Counted from the stretch's first letter, positions 18,481-27,721 are shown. The stretch is DNA of 53,099 nucleotides from Thermotogaceae bacterium (GCA_030445775.1 JASUTC010000005.1:1-53099); one strand, 5' to 3'. Notes: generated from the sequence alone by a model not told the origin. A program made the numbers and translations.

Positions 18481-19107
18481 GTGGAAGAAAAAGATCGGAA
18501 GCTATCCTATTTAATGTCACTTGGACATTGGGAAGTATCTTTATTAACAGAATCCAAGACAATTTCAGCAGTCTACATTGGTAAGTACAAGCGAAATTTA
18601 CTTTTTGAAACTACCAAGCTTTTTGATAAAGCTGAACTGACCGACAAAAAATTGGATTTTAAGATCTTTATGCCTACCTTTTTCATCTCTGGGTTGGGGA
18701 AGTGTGTGAAAATTGCAGAGATTGAAGGCAACCGTGATGAGATGGTTATGAGATTTATGTTAGAGCCTGAAAGGTTAAGGATCAAGCAACAAAGATATTA
18801 TAAACGTTTACCAATCCTTGAAAAAGCTACCTTTGATTTGGAACATCAAAGGGTGAATGTTATTGTAAAGGATATTTCTTTACAGGGGATTGGTTTGTAC
18901 ACAACGGAAAGGATCAGAGGAGAATCGGGTATTCTTAACTTTGAAAAGAATGATTTAAGCTTAAAGGTTCAAAAAGTGCACGAATTTACGGATTTCAACC
19001 TTTTTCAATATGGGATGAAGTTGATGCCGGATCAAAGCACAGATCAGCTTAAAGACTTCCTGTTAAAGATTCAGAAAAGAATACGCTCGATGGATTTTAT
19101 CCTGTAA
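18481..19107 (+). CDS. PilZ-domain c-di-GMP receptor
   Basis: This 208-residue protein has a C-terminal PilZ domain with both c-di-GMP-binding motifs: RxxxR as R105-Y-Y-K-R109, and DISLQG at 131-136 matching D/N-x-S-x-x-G. The N-terminal half is a smaller beta domain that resembles a YcgR-N-like module but I cannot assign it firmly. The start is GTG at 18481, ten bases after flhG, with no strong ribosome site. A role as brake or modulator of flagellar rotation is inferred from the neighbourhood. Confidence 0.8.
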   Translation: MEEKDRKLSYLMSLGHWEVSLLTESKTISAVYIGKYKRNLLFETTKLFDKAELTDKKLDFKIFMPTFFISGLGKCVKIAEIEGNRDEMVMRFMLEPERLRIKQQRYYKRLPILEKATFDLEHQRVNVIVKDISLQGIGLYTTERIRGESGILNFEKNDLSLKVQKVHEFTDFNLFQYGMKLMPDQSTDQLKDFLLKIQKRIRSMDFIL

Positions 19108-19129
19108 AAAAACGACTTGAAGGATTGAT

Positions 19130-19885
19130 ATGATGGATTATCTAAATTCAAAAGTACCAACTGAATCTGTACTATCCATTGGGAAACCTTTGTTGTTGGA
19201 TATATCAGATCCTGAACTTGCCGGAGTTTATAAGAGCAGTATTTTTGAATTGGATTTTCAAAAAAAGGTAATGACTATCGGTATGCCAAGTTACAAAGGT
19301 CAATTTGTGCCAATACCGGCGGGTGTTAGTGCTTATGTCAAGATGTTTGACAGAAGCTCAATGTTTGTTTTCATGTCAAAAGTGATTTCTTATGAAAAGA
19401 ACAAAGAGGGATTTCTAATCACCTATATGACAATACCCGATCAGGCCAGAAAAGTTCAAAGACGGCAATTTGTCAGAATACCTTTTTTCCAAAAGGGCGT
19501 CTTTACCTTGGAGCCATATCCGCCTAAACCTAAACTTGAAGAATTAAGCAGTCAAGAAACAGAACAAAAAAGGGGAAAAGAGATCACAGAACAATATTTT
19601 ATCACCAAGGATTTAAGTGCCAATGGTTTACAAATAGTGACAAAACCCAGGTTGAATGCGGGAGAAAAGATTTATATTAATTTGGAAATTGGTGGAGGAA
19701 TTGGACTTGAAAATCAAGAATCAAAGATCGTTAGAAGGGATATGTCTGTGGATACCTCCAACAATATTTACGGTGTTCAGTTCCTTTCCATGTCAAAAAG
19801 TAAAGAGGATAAAATGGTAAAATATATTTTTCATCTTCAGCAGGAGAGAAGGAAGAAAGAAAAACAATTGAAAGAGGGGAGCTAA
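19130..19885 (+). CDS. YcgR-like flagellar brake, PilZ domain
   Basis: A 251-residue protein with an N-terminal YcgR-type domain (residues 1-105) and a PilZ domain with R112-Q-F-V-R116 and DLSANG (about 161-166). In YcgR/MotI proteins c-di-GMP binding lets the protein contact the stator or switch complex and slow the motor. A Gln/Glu/Lys-rich insertion (about residues 130-152) between the RxxxR and DLSANG motifs is longer than usual. AAGGA five bases before the first ATG supports the start at 19130. It is the second PilZ gene in a row, so the two may have different affinities or partners. Confidence 0.85.
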   Translation: MMDYLNSKVPTESVLSIGKPLLLDISDPELAGVYKSSIFELDFQKKVMTIGMPSYKGQFVPIPAGVSAYVKMFDRSSMFVFMSKVISYEKNKEGFLITYMTIPDQARKVQRRQFVRIPFFQKGVFTLEPYPPKPKLEELSSQETEQKRGKEITEQYFITKDLSANGLQIVTKPRLNAGEKIYINLEIGGGIGLENQESKIVRRDMSVDTSNNIYGVQFLSMSKSKEDKMVKYIFHLQQERRKKEKQLKEGS

Positions 19886-19889
19886 GCTT

Positions 19890-20504
19890 ATGTCAGTTTA
19901 TGATAAATTAGAACCATTTCATTTTGAAGCCTTAAAGGAAATAGGAAATATAGGGACGGGTAATGCGGCTACTTCTTTATCAACCATGATGAATAAGAAA
20001 GTAGAAATAACGGTTCCAGATGTATCTGTGGTTGAAATTTCCAAAATCCCTTTTATGTTTAAAGACCCTGAAAAAGTTACTGTTGGAATTCAAATGAGCT
20101 TTTTTGGTGACTTGAATGGTCAACTTCTTTTAATCTTCGATTCGGAACCTGCCAAACAAATACTAAAATTATTGATTGGTCAGAGAAGTGATGATTTAAC
20201 TCAAATGGATGAAATGCAGCGTTCCGTTTTTTCGGAGTTGGGAAACATCGTTTGTGGGTCCTATCTGGTTTCACTGTCCCAATTTACCAATCTGAATTTG
20301 AATTCTGAGGTGCCGCAGGTGACCTTTGATATGGTTTCAGCCATTGTTGCTGAATCATGTTTGACATATGCTGAAGAGGAAGATAAAAGTATTGTGATTG
20401 AAACAGAGTTTGAAATCGAATCTCAGGTTAACGTAGAAGCTTATCTTTTCCAAATTATGGAACCCAACTCCATCCCAAAATTGTTAAATAGTATCGGGAT
20501 GTGA
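19890..20504 (+). CDS. cheC: CheY-P phosphatase CheC
   Basis: A 204-residue CheC with both pseudo-symmetric active sites intact: EIGN at residues 17-20 within ALKEIGNIGTGNAA, and ELGN at 116-119 within FSELGNIVCGSYL. CheC removes phosphate from CheY and binds CheD, coupling receptor deamidation to CheY-P level. It lies four bases after the PilZ gene and five before cheD, as in Thermotoga and Bacillus. Confidence 0.95.
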   Translation: MSVYDKLEPFHFEALKEIGNIGTGNAATSLSTMMNKKVEITVPDVSVVEISKIPFMFKDPEKVTVGIQMSFFGDLNGQLLLIFDSEPAKQILKLLIGQRSDDLTQMDEMQRSVFSELGNIVCGSYLVSLSQFTNLNLNSEVPQVTFDMVSAIVAESCLTYAEEEDKSIVIETEFEIESQVNVEAYLFQIMEPNSIPKLLNSIGM

Positions 20505-20509
20505 ATTGA

Positions 20510-20998
20510 ATGGGACAAAAGAAGATCATCGGTATTGGTGAATATGTAGCTGCAAAAAACCCCCAAATTTTGGTAACCCTTGGTTTGGGATCCTGTGTGG
20601 GAGTTTGTTTGATTGACAAAAAGGCCGGTGTGGGAGGTTTGATCCACGTTATGCTACCTGACAGCGGAGGGAAAAACGTTTCAAAACCTGGTAAATACGC
20701 CGATACGGGTATACCGATACTGATAGAAGATATGAAAGGATTAGGTGCTACAAGCGGTAATTTGGAAGCCAAAATCGCCGGAGGAGCAGCCATGTTTCAA
20801 AAAAAGGGTTCCACAATGGAAGTGGGAAAGCGAAATGTAGAAGCTGTGAAAAAGATCCTTGCAAAGTTCAAAGTAAGGATTCGTGCAGATGATACAGGAG
20901 GTAATCGAGCGAGAAGTATTGAGTTTAATATCAGTACCGGGATTTTAAATGTCAGAAAGGTTGGCGGAGGGGAGAAAACAGAAGTTTCTCAGATTTGA
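20510..20998 (+). CDS. cheD: Chemoreceptor glutamine deamidase CheD
   Basis: A 162-residue CheD with catalytic Cys29 in LGLGSCVGVCL and His46 in GGLIHVMLP; the following Thr is in a GLGATSGN-like region. It deamidates receptor glutamines and is inhibited or redirected by CheC. Translation starts six bases after cheC. Receptors and cheA/cheW are not in the window. Confidence 0.95.
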   Translation: MGQKKIIGIGEYVAAKNPQILVTLGLGSCVGVCLIDKKAGVGGLIHVMLPDSGGKNVSKPGKYADTGIPILIEDMKGLGATSGNLEAKIAGGAAMFQKKGSTMEVGKRNVEAVKKILAKFKVRIRADDTGGNRARSIEFNISTGILNVRKVGGGEKTEVSQI

Positions 20999-21008
20999 GG
21001 TGTTGTAA

Positions 21009-21752
21009 ATGAATTCTTTTTCCTACGAAAAGTATCAGAAAAAAATGTCTTCAACAGAAATGATTCAACATTTTCTTCCGCGAATAAAAGCAATTGCGAT
21101 TTCTCTAAAAAGCTCATTGCCTGAAAACGTAGAGTTGGATGATTTGATACAAGAGGGATTAATTGGCTTATTAAATGTTCGTGAAAGATACGACCCATCC
21201 AGGGGAGCAAGTTTTTTTACCTTTGCAATGAAACGTGTTCGAGGCGCTATGTACGACTATCTAAGAAAAATAGATTGGATTCCCCGTAATACCAGACATT
21301 TGATGAAAAAAGTTGAAGAAGCAATGATCGAACTCCAAAGTGAAGACGGAGAATTTCCCAGTTCAGAACGAATTCAAAAGCATTTGGGATTAAGTGAAAA
21401 AGAAGTTACTCTCGCTTTGAACGAAATGTCGAGAAGGCAGTTGTTGAATTTAGACGGTTTTTTGTCAGATGATGCAGATGATTTTACCGATTTTTTTTCA
21501 TCCAAGTCCAACACTCCTGAAGAAATCTATTTCAAAGAAGAACTTACCGAACATCTTAAAGAAGAAATTAAGGAATTAAAGGAACGAGAACGTCAGATTT
21601 TATCCCTATATTACGTCGAAGAATTGAATTTCAAAGAAATAGCTAAAATATTATCGGTTACCGAATCGAGAATTTCACAGATTCATCGGAGTATTATGTT
21701 GAAATTAAAAGACCGAATGAACCAGTTCCTTGGAAGACAAGAGGCGGATTAA
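21009..21752 (+). CDS. fliA: Flagellar sigma-28 factor (FliA/WhiG type)
   Basis: A 247-residue FliA/WhiG sigma factor with regions 2, 3 and 4 in order: DDLIQEGLIGLLNVRERYD (region 2.1-2.2), RVRGAMYDYLRKIDWIPR (2.4-3.0), and a region-4 helix-turn-helix LNFKEIAKILSVTESRISQ. It directs transcription of late flagellar and chemotaxis genes. Its place at the end of the core flagellar block, ten bases after cheD, is shared with Thermotoga. An anti-sigma FlgM is not seen here unless the small next gene is one, and that does not resemble FlgM. Confidence 0.95.
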   Translation: MNSFSYEKYQKKMSSTEMIQHFLPRIKAIAISLKSSLPENVELDDLIQEGLIGLLNVRERYDPSRGASFFTFAMKRVRGAMYDYLRKIDWIPRNTRHLMKKVEEAMIELQSEDGEFPSSERIQKHLGLSEKEVTLALNEMSRRQLLNLDGFLSDDADDFTDFFSSKSNTPEEIYFKEELTEHLKEEIKELKERERQILSLYYVEELNFKEIAKILSVTESRISQIHRSIMLKLKDRMNQFLGRQEAD

Positions 21753-21753
21753 A

Positions 21754-22062
21754 ATGACCGGACCAGTAGAAATGCAAACAAATTTCATAAGGGCACCTCA
21801 AACGGCTCAACAGATCGGCAATCAATCAAGTGCTGAAAACGCGGTATATACAACAATTGCTCAAGAACAGTCGGAAGAAGCCAAAAGACAAACTGAATCG
21901 ACCAGAAATTCAAAAAAAAGCGAGCAGGAAGAAACCAAAAATGCCACAGATGAGCAGAAAAAAAATGCCTATCTTCAACGGGATATGAAGGCGAAAAAGA
22001 ACAGAGAAGAAAAAATCGTTGAAGATGAATTCAGAGGACATTTTTTGGATATTCACTTATAA
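21754..22062 (+). CDS. Small charged protein after fliA, unknown
   Basis: A 102-residue, highly charged and low-complexity protein (Gln/Glu/Lys/Asn), predicted disordered or coiled over residues 35-90 with a conserved-looking end (EDEFRGHFLDIHL). I chose ATG at 21754, one base after fliA; a TTG at 21730 would add eight residues. The position is like that of small unknown genes after fliA in other Thermotogae and Bacillus (ylxF/ylxL-like positions), but I cannot assign a family. The C-terminal ...HxLDIxL motif resembles the end of Bacillus YlxL-type proteins (membrane-less here); weak. Confidence 0.6.
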   Translation: MTGPVEMQTNFIRAPQTAQQIGNQSSAENAVYTTIAQEQSEEAKRQTESTRNSKKSEQEETKNATDEQKKNAYLQRDMKAKKNREEKIVEDEFRGHFLDIHL

Positions 22063-22118
22063 AGACTTGAAGACTATTTGTTTAAGAGGTTTAAAAAAAT
22101 TGACTTGAGGTGTTTGAT

Positions 22119-22634
22119 ATGTCAGATGTTAATATGAGCCTGGGTTATTTGATGGTCACCAGAACTTCAGAAAATGAATATGTTGGTGGAATTATGGTGA
22201 CGGATCCTTATGCTATTCCTGTAGAATTTAAGTATTCCGAGCCGATCAAACCCACAGGACTCCAAAAAATATTGTACGGTAATTCCATCGAAAAATATCT
22301 TTTAGTGGATGTTATCGCAAAAAAACTGTTGCAGAATATTGAGGAAAAACCAAAATTCATTTTAATAGAAGATGCGAGATTATTAGATATTCAGTTTAAA
22401 ATGCCGATTATACACATTAGTATCCCGACAAAAGAAAATGAGGCAGCAAAAGAAATTAAAGTACGTGAGGAATTATCGAAAGAAAGTCTTGAAAGTGGTT
22501 ATGCTCTTGTTTTTAACGGTACCCTTACCAGTGATGATATCAAATGGCTTGAAAGGATATCCGACGAAATAGATATTTTGGAACCTTTCCATAGGCTCAA
22601 GGAGGCTTTGAGTTACGTTTGTTCAGAAGAATAG
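22119..22634 (+). CDS. Conserved-looking protein, unknown function
   Basis: A 171-residue mixed alpha/beta, soluble protein starting MSDVNMSLGYLMVTRT. GAGGTG six bases before ATG 22119 makes this start better than GTG 22110. The block MVTDPYAIPVEFKYSEPI and the later LYGNSIEKYLLVDVIAKKLL suggest a defined fold, but no catalytic motif is visible. It comes 56 bases after the preceding gene and overlaps the next unknown gene by 16. Flagellar or cell-surface function is suggested only by the operon. Confidence 0.6.
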   Translation: MSDVNMSLGYLMVTRTSENEYVGGIMVTDPYAIPVEFKYSEPIKPTGLQKILYGNSIEKYLLVDVIAKKLLQNIEEKPKFILIEDARLLDIQFKMPIIHISIPTKENEAAKEIKVREELSKESLESGYALVFNGTLTSDDIKWLERISDEIDILEPFHRLKEALSYVCSEE

Positions 22635-23602
22635 GCCAATATTTCAAAGATATAACTGAAACGATTAAAAGGGAACGTGGCAAACTTCAGATCAATTCTG
22701 GCCCTATTGGCTTTAAACTTAAAACCCAGAACTTTTCTTCTGCAAATGATGACATTGATATCAAAGACTTACAGACACTTCGTCAGATGTTTACTCCAAT
22801 TGATATTCAAGATAAAATACCGGAACTTGTCGTTAAGGGAGAATCAGAGTACGCTCATTCGCTGGGGGTGTCTTCAGCTACGATACATTTTAGGGTTGTT
22901 TTAAAAAGATTGACAGAACACAATCTAAACATATCGATTAAAAGTTGTTCCTGTGGATTTGAAGAAATATTGGGTTTTAAAGAACTTGAAATTAATCGTT
23001 TTCTAGAGACAAAACTTAAGGAAACTGATTTTGTTAAAGATGAAATGAATGAACTTCCGCTAAAAGAAACAAATGAGATAGACAATTTTCAACTTTCGAT
23101 TCAGGAGGAATTGTTTATAAGCCACAAGGCAAATGTCAATAACTGTCAAATGAAAACTGAAGTAATGGTTGATGATCTAGAAACAGAATTTGACCAAAAA
23201 CAAAAAGCTGCCTTTCACTTTGAAAATTCAACGGGTTTTAATGCATTCGTTGAGTCATATTCCCCAACGATTACTGTCAATTGTAATCATAGTCTTGGAT
23301 GCGTGATGAGATTTCCGATTAAGAGATATAAAGTTTCAAAGATTGGTTATGAGAGAGACGAGCTTAAACGGGCTCTAAGTTTTATCTTAAAAAGATATAA
23401 AAATGCCGGTCAATTGGTTATCGTGGGTATTTATAAGAACGTTCCCGTTGATACCGCCGAAAGGCTGACATTTACAAAAAATGGGGAACTCTTTTTTTAT
23501 TTAAAAAAAGGAAATAGAAAACGTTCCATTTTATTGGATGTATTGGTTGTTAAAACAAAAGAGGGAAGATATCATGTTGGTCCAATCATTAGAAAAGCTT
23601 AA
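22619..23602 (+). CDS. Conserved-looking protein, unknown function
   Basis: A 327-residue soluble protein beginning at TTG 22619 inside the previous gene; GGAGG lies 13 bases upstream, a rather long gap, so the start is uncertain. Its three cysteine-bearing points (SCSCGFEE, about residue 108, NNCQMK, and VNCNHSLGC) might bind metal. The C-terminal third (PIKRYKVSKIGYERDELKRAL to HVGPIIRKA) looks like a beta-rich domain. No family is recognised. It ends 29 bases inside mfd, so translation is coupled to mfd. Confidence 0.55.
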   Translation: MFRRIGQYFKDITETIKRERGKLQINSGPIGFKLKTQNFSSANDDIDIKDLQTLRQMFTPIDIQDKIPELVVKGESEYAHSLGVSSATIHFRVVLKRLTEHNLNISIKSCSCGFEEILGFKELEINRFLETKLKETDFVKDEMNELPLKETNEIDNFQLSIQEELFISHKANVNNCQMKTEVMVDDLETEFDQKQKAAFHFENSTGFNAFVESYSPTITVNCNHSLGCVMRFPIKRYKVSKIGYERDELKRALSFILKRYKNAGQLVIVGIYKNVPVDTAERLTFTKNGELFFYLKKGNRKRSILLDVLVVKTKEGRYHVGPIIRKA

Positions 23603-26600
23603 GAGCAAAAAAATCTCAAAAAGAAGCGTTATTGTTGCAGGCGAAACCGGTTTTTACGATAAGTTGCCTGAGATCATACATGCTTTGATGGAAAATATCC
23701 AAGGACCGAAGGTGATTGTACTTCCTGACTTAAAAACCTATCGACGATTTTTAGATTCTGATAATCAAGATTGTTTTGATTTGTTCCCCCCCTTGGATGT
23801 TTTACCCTTTGAACCGGTAGGGGCATCTTATTCAACTTTAAGATCCAGAATGAAAACCTTACTAAACGATCAAAATGATTCAAAACCTATTGTAACCACA
23901 TCTTTGGGGTTACTACAAAAAACCCTCAGCACACAGGAACTAAAGGAAAAGATGTTGCCTGTTAAAGTGGCTGAGAGGATCGGAATGGGTAAGATCAGAG
24001 ATTTTTTAAAAGAAACAGGGTATGAACATGTCTTCACAGTAAAAAATCCCGGGGAGTTTTCGGTTAAAGGATTTATTGTAGACTTTTTCCCGCTTCATTC
24101 AGAAAGTCCCATAAGAATTGAGTTTTTTGATGACGAAATTTCAGAGATAAGAAGCTTTCACCCTGAAAGTCAGAGAATGATTGAAAGACTCGATCATTGC
24201 CTTATTACTCCTGCGAAAGAGTTGATCTTTGATCAAGACAATGAGACGGCCTTTTCAGAGAGAATAAAAAAGCTGAAGGACAAATATCCAAACAGTGAGT
24301 TTTTAGAAGACCTTGAACAGCATCCATTAGATTATTCTGCTCTTTCTGCACTTTTTTTAAAAGAATCCGTCCCTGCTATTTCCCTCTTTTCTGAACGGAA
24401 ATTTATTTTTGTGGACCTTGAAGATTCTTTAGAAGCGATCAAACAGTATGAAAAAGACCTTTTTGAAATCTTTCCGGGGACTGAATATCGAGAAATCTAC
24501 TTTCACTTTTTAAGAATAAGTGAATCCATGCTCTTACGAGTCGGTGAATGGATTAACTTAACAAAAATAGAACCTCAATTTGATGATGCCTCTGTGAATT
24601 TTGGGGTATATGAGCTGATAAAACTCAATACAGATGGTATCAAGTCCTCAAAAAAAATTAGAAAAACCTCGAAATTTTTGGAATATGAAACGGAAAAAAT
24701 CATTGATGAAGATAATTTGGAAACCGGGACGCTCATTGTTCATGAGGATTACGGTGTAGGTAAATACAAAGGAAATGAAGTCATAACCAATTATGCTGGA
24801 ACTCGTGAATACCTTAAATTGGAATATGCCGACGAAGTAATCATCTTTGTTCCTGTGGAAAACATCGACAGGATTCATACCTATGTGGGTGATGAAAACC
24901 TTGTCAAACTGACAAATTTAAAAAGTAAGACCTGGTCCAACACAAAAAAGAAAGTGCGAGAAGACATTGAACAAAAGATAGGAGAGCTGATCAAATTATA
25001 TGCTATCAGGACACATACCCAAGGACTTTCCTTAACTGGAGAACCTGAGTTAGAAAATAAGTTTTTCGACAGCTTTCCCCATATAGAAACAAATGCACAA
25101 GATAAAGCTATAGAAGAAGTGTTTACCGATATGGAAGCCTCCCAACCCATGGATAGGCTAATTTTTGGAGATGCCGGCTCAGGGAAGACAGAAGTTGCCA
25201 TGCGAGCTGCATTTAGAGCGGTATGCTCAGGCTATCAAGTCGCCATGTTGGTTCCTACTACCGTCTTAGCCAAACAACATTTCACCCAGTTTCATCAGAG
25301 AATGTCCGAATTTGGTTTAACTGTCAAACTGTTGGATCGATTTGTCACATCGAAGCAAAGAAGTGCCATCATCAAAGGGTTAAAAGAAGGATCAGTTGAT
25401 ATTGTCATCGGAACTCATTCCCTTCTATCCAAAACAGTCAAACACAATAATCTGGGGTTGTTGATCATAGATGAAGAGCAGAAATTCGGTGTGCTTCAAA
25501 AGGAAAAGATTAAGTCATTCAAGGAGAAAATAGATGTTTTAACGCTTTCTGCTACCCCTATACCACGCACATTGTATATGGGATTATCCGGTATAAAAAA
25601 CATGTCTATCATTGATACACTTCCTCCAGGAAGAATTCCCATCGAGGTGACAAGCTCGCCTTACAATGAAAAATTGATAAAAACGGCGGTTTTAAGGGAG
25701 GTCTCCAGAGGAGGACAGGTGATTTACGTTCACAATCGAGTAGAGGATATCGACGAGGTTTTCGAAGGCCTGCAAAGGATGATTCCCGATATCACCTGTG
25801 GACTTGCACATGGTCAAATGAGAAAAAGTCAATTTGAAACGTCGGTAAAGGCCTTTTACGAAGGTGAAACGGATATGTTGATCTGTACGACGATCATCGA
25901 AAGTGGTGTGGATATACCCAATGCCAACACCCTTATCATAGACGATGCCCACCGGTACGGGTTGTCACAGCTTTATCAACTGAGGGGTAGAGTAGGCAGG
26001 AGTGACAGAAGAGCGTATGCCTATTTCCTCTATCCAAGAAAAACGCGGTTAAAACCGGAAGCTGTTTCCAGATTAGATGCGATAGTATCTTATCATGGTG
26101 CCGGCAGTGGCCTTCAATTATCCATGAGAGATATGGAAATAAGAGGGATTGGCAATATCCTTGGAATGGAGCAGCACGGAGAAATCAATACCATTGGATT
26201 ACACCTTTATCGACAGATTCTTGATGATGTCATGGTGAAACACGGACTGAAAGAAAACAAACAAGAACAATCAGTTGAGGAAAAATCATCCCTTAACGTT
26301 GAATTGAAAGGGTTTTATTTTGAGCTGCTCATTCCCGAAGAGTATATTGATAACAACATCGAACGAATGAAAATATACAGAAAGATTGCCCTCAGTGAGC
26401 GATTAGAGGATTTTGATGATATCCAAAAAGAGATCGAAGACAGATTTGGAAAAGCTCCGGAACAAATTAAAAGCTTGCTTTATTATTCAAAAATGAAGTT
26501 CCTGGCAGGGGCGTTGGGCATTAAAACAATTGAAAAAATAACAGGTACCGGACAATATCGATTGATGTTCAAAGACATCAAATCAGCGGACCTTTTTTCT

Positions 26601-26738
26601 CTTGGAAAACACAGAGGTTTTATCAACCGTGAAGAACAACAAGCCATTATCTTTTCTAAAAATGATTATGAGTTGTACCAGATTTTTAGTGAAAACTATG
26701 AAGGAGATGACCATGATTGGATAAAAAAGTCCGAGTAA
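23574..26738 (+). CDS. mfd: Transcription-repair coupling factor Mfd
   Basis: A 1054-residue Mfd: an N-terminal UvrB-like region, the RNA-polymerase-interacting domain (LIVHEDYGVGKYKGN), and a RecG-like translocase with Walker A GDAGSGKTE near 532-540, DEEQ near 633, TLSATPIPRTLYMG, and the TRG/GRVGRS block. It removes stalled RNA polymerase and recruits UvrA. The protein is about a hundred residues shorter than E. coli Mfd, mainly at the N-terminus. I chose ATG 23574 (GAGGGA nine to eleven bases upstream) over an upstream start at 23538. It overlaps the unknown gene by 29 and the MBL gene by 22 bases; its presence in a flagellar operon is unusual. Confidence 0.95.
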   Translation: MLVQSLEKLKSKKISKRSVIVAGETGFYDKLPEIIHALMENIQGPKVIVLPDLKTYRRFLDSDNQDCFDLFPPLDVLPFEPVGASYSTLRSRMKTLLNDQNDSKPIVTTSLGLLQKTLSTQELKEKMLPVKVAERIGMGKIRDFLKETGYEHVFTVKNPGEFSVKGFIVDFFPLHSESPIRIEFFDDEISEIRSFHPESQRMIERLDHCLITPAKELIFDQDNETAFSERIKKLKDKYPNSEFLEDLEQHPLDYSALSALFLKESVPAISLFSERKFIFVDLEDSLEAIKQYEKDLFEIFPGTEYREIYFHFLRISESMLLRVGEWINLTKIEPQFDDASVNFGVYELIKLNTDGIKSSKKIRKTSKFLEYETEKIIDEDNLETGTLIVHEDYGVGKYKGNEVITNYAGTREYLKLEYADEVIIFVPVENIDRIHTYVGDENLVKLTNLKSKTWSNTKKKVREDIEQKIGELIKLYAIRTHTQGLSLTGEPELENKFFDSFPHIETNAQDKAIEEVFTDMEASQPMDRLIFGDAGSGKTEVAMRAAFRAVCSGYQVAMLVPTTVLAKQHFTQFHQRMSEFGLTVKLLDRFVTSKQRSAIIKGLKEGSVDIVIGTHSLLSKTVKHNNLGLLIIDEEQKFGVLQKEKIKSFKEKIDVLTLSATPIPRTLYMGLSGIKNMSIIDTLPPGRIPIEVTSSPYNEKLIKTAVLREVSRGGQVIYVHNRVEDIDEVFEGLQRMIPDITCGLAHGQMRKSQFETSVKAFYEGETDMLICTTIIESGVDIPNANTLIIDDAHRYGLSQLYQLRGRVGRSDRRAYAYFLYPRKTRLKPEAVSRLDAIVSYHGAGSGLQLSMRDMEIRGIGNILGMEQHGEINTIGLHLYRQILDDVMVKHGLKENKQEQSVEEKSSLNVELKGFYFELLIPEEYIDNNIERMKIYRKIALSERLEDFDDIQKEIEDRFGKAPEQIKSLLYYSKMKFLAGALGIKTIEKITGTGQYRLMFKDIKSADLFSLGKHRGFINREEQQAIIFSKNDYELYQIFSENYEGDDHDWIKKSE

Positions 26739-27577
26739 CCGTTCTTATGGACGATTTGGCCGGAAAGATGCGTAATATTCGTGCGCATCACGGATTATCT
26801 TTTCTGTTTGATATCCAATATCCCGGTGGAAATACATTCAGATTGTTGTTTGATTCAGGAACCAATGGTCAAGATCTTATCAACAATATGCGAATTCTGG
26901 AGATTGATCCCGATACCATTGATGCTGCAATGATCACGCATAAACATTATGATCATTTGGGAGGATTACCTCAAGTTCTGGAAACAAGAAGAAATCCCTT
27001 AACAGTTGTTATTGGTAACGACTTTTTTGTTCCTTCCTTTTCAATCAACCCCTGGAAGTTTGCAGGTGCTGTGTATACAAAAGCAGAGCTGGAAAATAAA
27101 GGTGCCCTTTTTGTTGACATACGCACGCCATTTGAAATTTCCCCGGATTTATTTATCAGTGGGAAATTTAAAGATATTGATCGTCAATTTGAGAATATAC
27201 AAGGTTACACCAGAATTGTAAACGGGGAACCGGATGAAGATCATCAACAGGAGGAAATTGCCCTTTATATCACTGAAGATGAACGTGTACACGTGTTCTC
27301 AGGTTGTTCACATTCTGGTATCGTAAATATCTGTAGGGATGCAATGCGAAAAACCGGAAAAGAAAAGATCGGGTTAATCATGGGAGGATTTCACTTCGTC
27401 AATTTATCCATGGCGTCTATTAATGACAATATCAAAGAACTCCAAACCTTTGAACCGCTGGCTGTTTTGGCAGGACATTGTACGGGTTTTACAGGTCTCT
27501 CCCTATTATTTAACACTTTCGGGAAACGTTTTTCGAGATACGCTTGCTCGGATAGGTTCAATTTAATCAGAGACTAA
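26717..27577 (+). CDS. MBL-fold metallo-hydrolase (PTPS-like / TM0207 type)
   Basis: A 286-residue metallo-beta-lactamase fold protein with the metal motif THKHYDHLGG at residues 74-83 (His75, His77, Asp79, His80), and later CSHSGIVN and LAGHCTG histidines. It looks like the group annotated as dihydropterin-aminobenzene phosphate synthase-like proteins in bacteria; its substrate there is not firmly known. The start is TTG 26717 inside mfd, with AAGGAGA upstream. It ends the superoperon: no terminator is seen but a new promoter follows. Confidence 0.82.
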   Translation: MDKKVRVTVLMDDLAGKMRNIRAHHGLSFLFDIQYPGGNTFRLLFDSGTNGQDLINNMRILEIDPDTIDAAMITHKHYDHLGGLPQVLETRRNPLTVVIGNDFFVPSFSINPWKFAGAVYTKAELENKGALFVDIRTPFEISPDLFISGKFKDIDRQFENIQGYTRIVNGEPDEDHQQEEIALYITEDERVHVFSGCSHSGIVNICRDAMRKTGKEKIGLIMGGFHFVNLSMASINDNIKELQTFEPLAVLAGHCTGFTGLSLLFNTFGKRFSRYACSDRFNLIRD

Positions 27578-27663
27578 ATCGTTTCACAGTATCTCCCGCC
27601 TAACCGTAACATATACGTAATTAAAAATTTGTTGAAGTTTTTCTAAGCTGTCATAACACCATG

Positions 27664-27692
27664 TTGACTAAAAAACTATTTTCGGTTATACT
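27664..27692 (+). promoter_or_regulatory. Strong promoter of the ffh-ribosomal operon
   Basis: TTGACT (27664-27669), exactly 17 bases, TATACT (27687-27692). It lies 30 bases before the ffh start and is one of the best promoters in the window. Confidence 0.75.
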
Positions 27693-27721
27693 CACTGTGG
27701 CTCTTAGGAGGAGTGAGTGTT

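Noticed and set aside
21754-22062. Small gene after fliA as anti-sigma factor FlgM
   Set aside because: It is of similar size and partly disordered, but lacks the FlgM C-terminal helix pattern and the conserved motifs.
27578-27663. SRP RNA gene beside ffh
   Set aside because: No GGAA-tetraloop helix typical of SRP RNA could be found in the gap; it appears empty apart from the promoter that follows.
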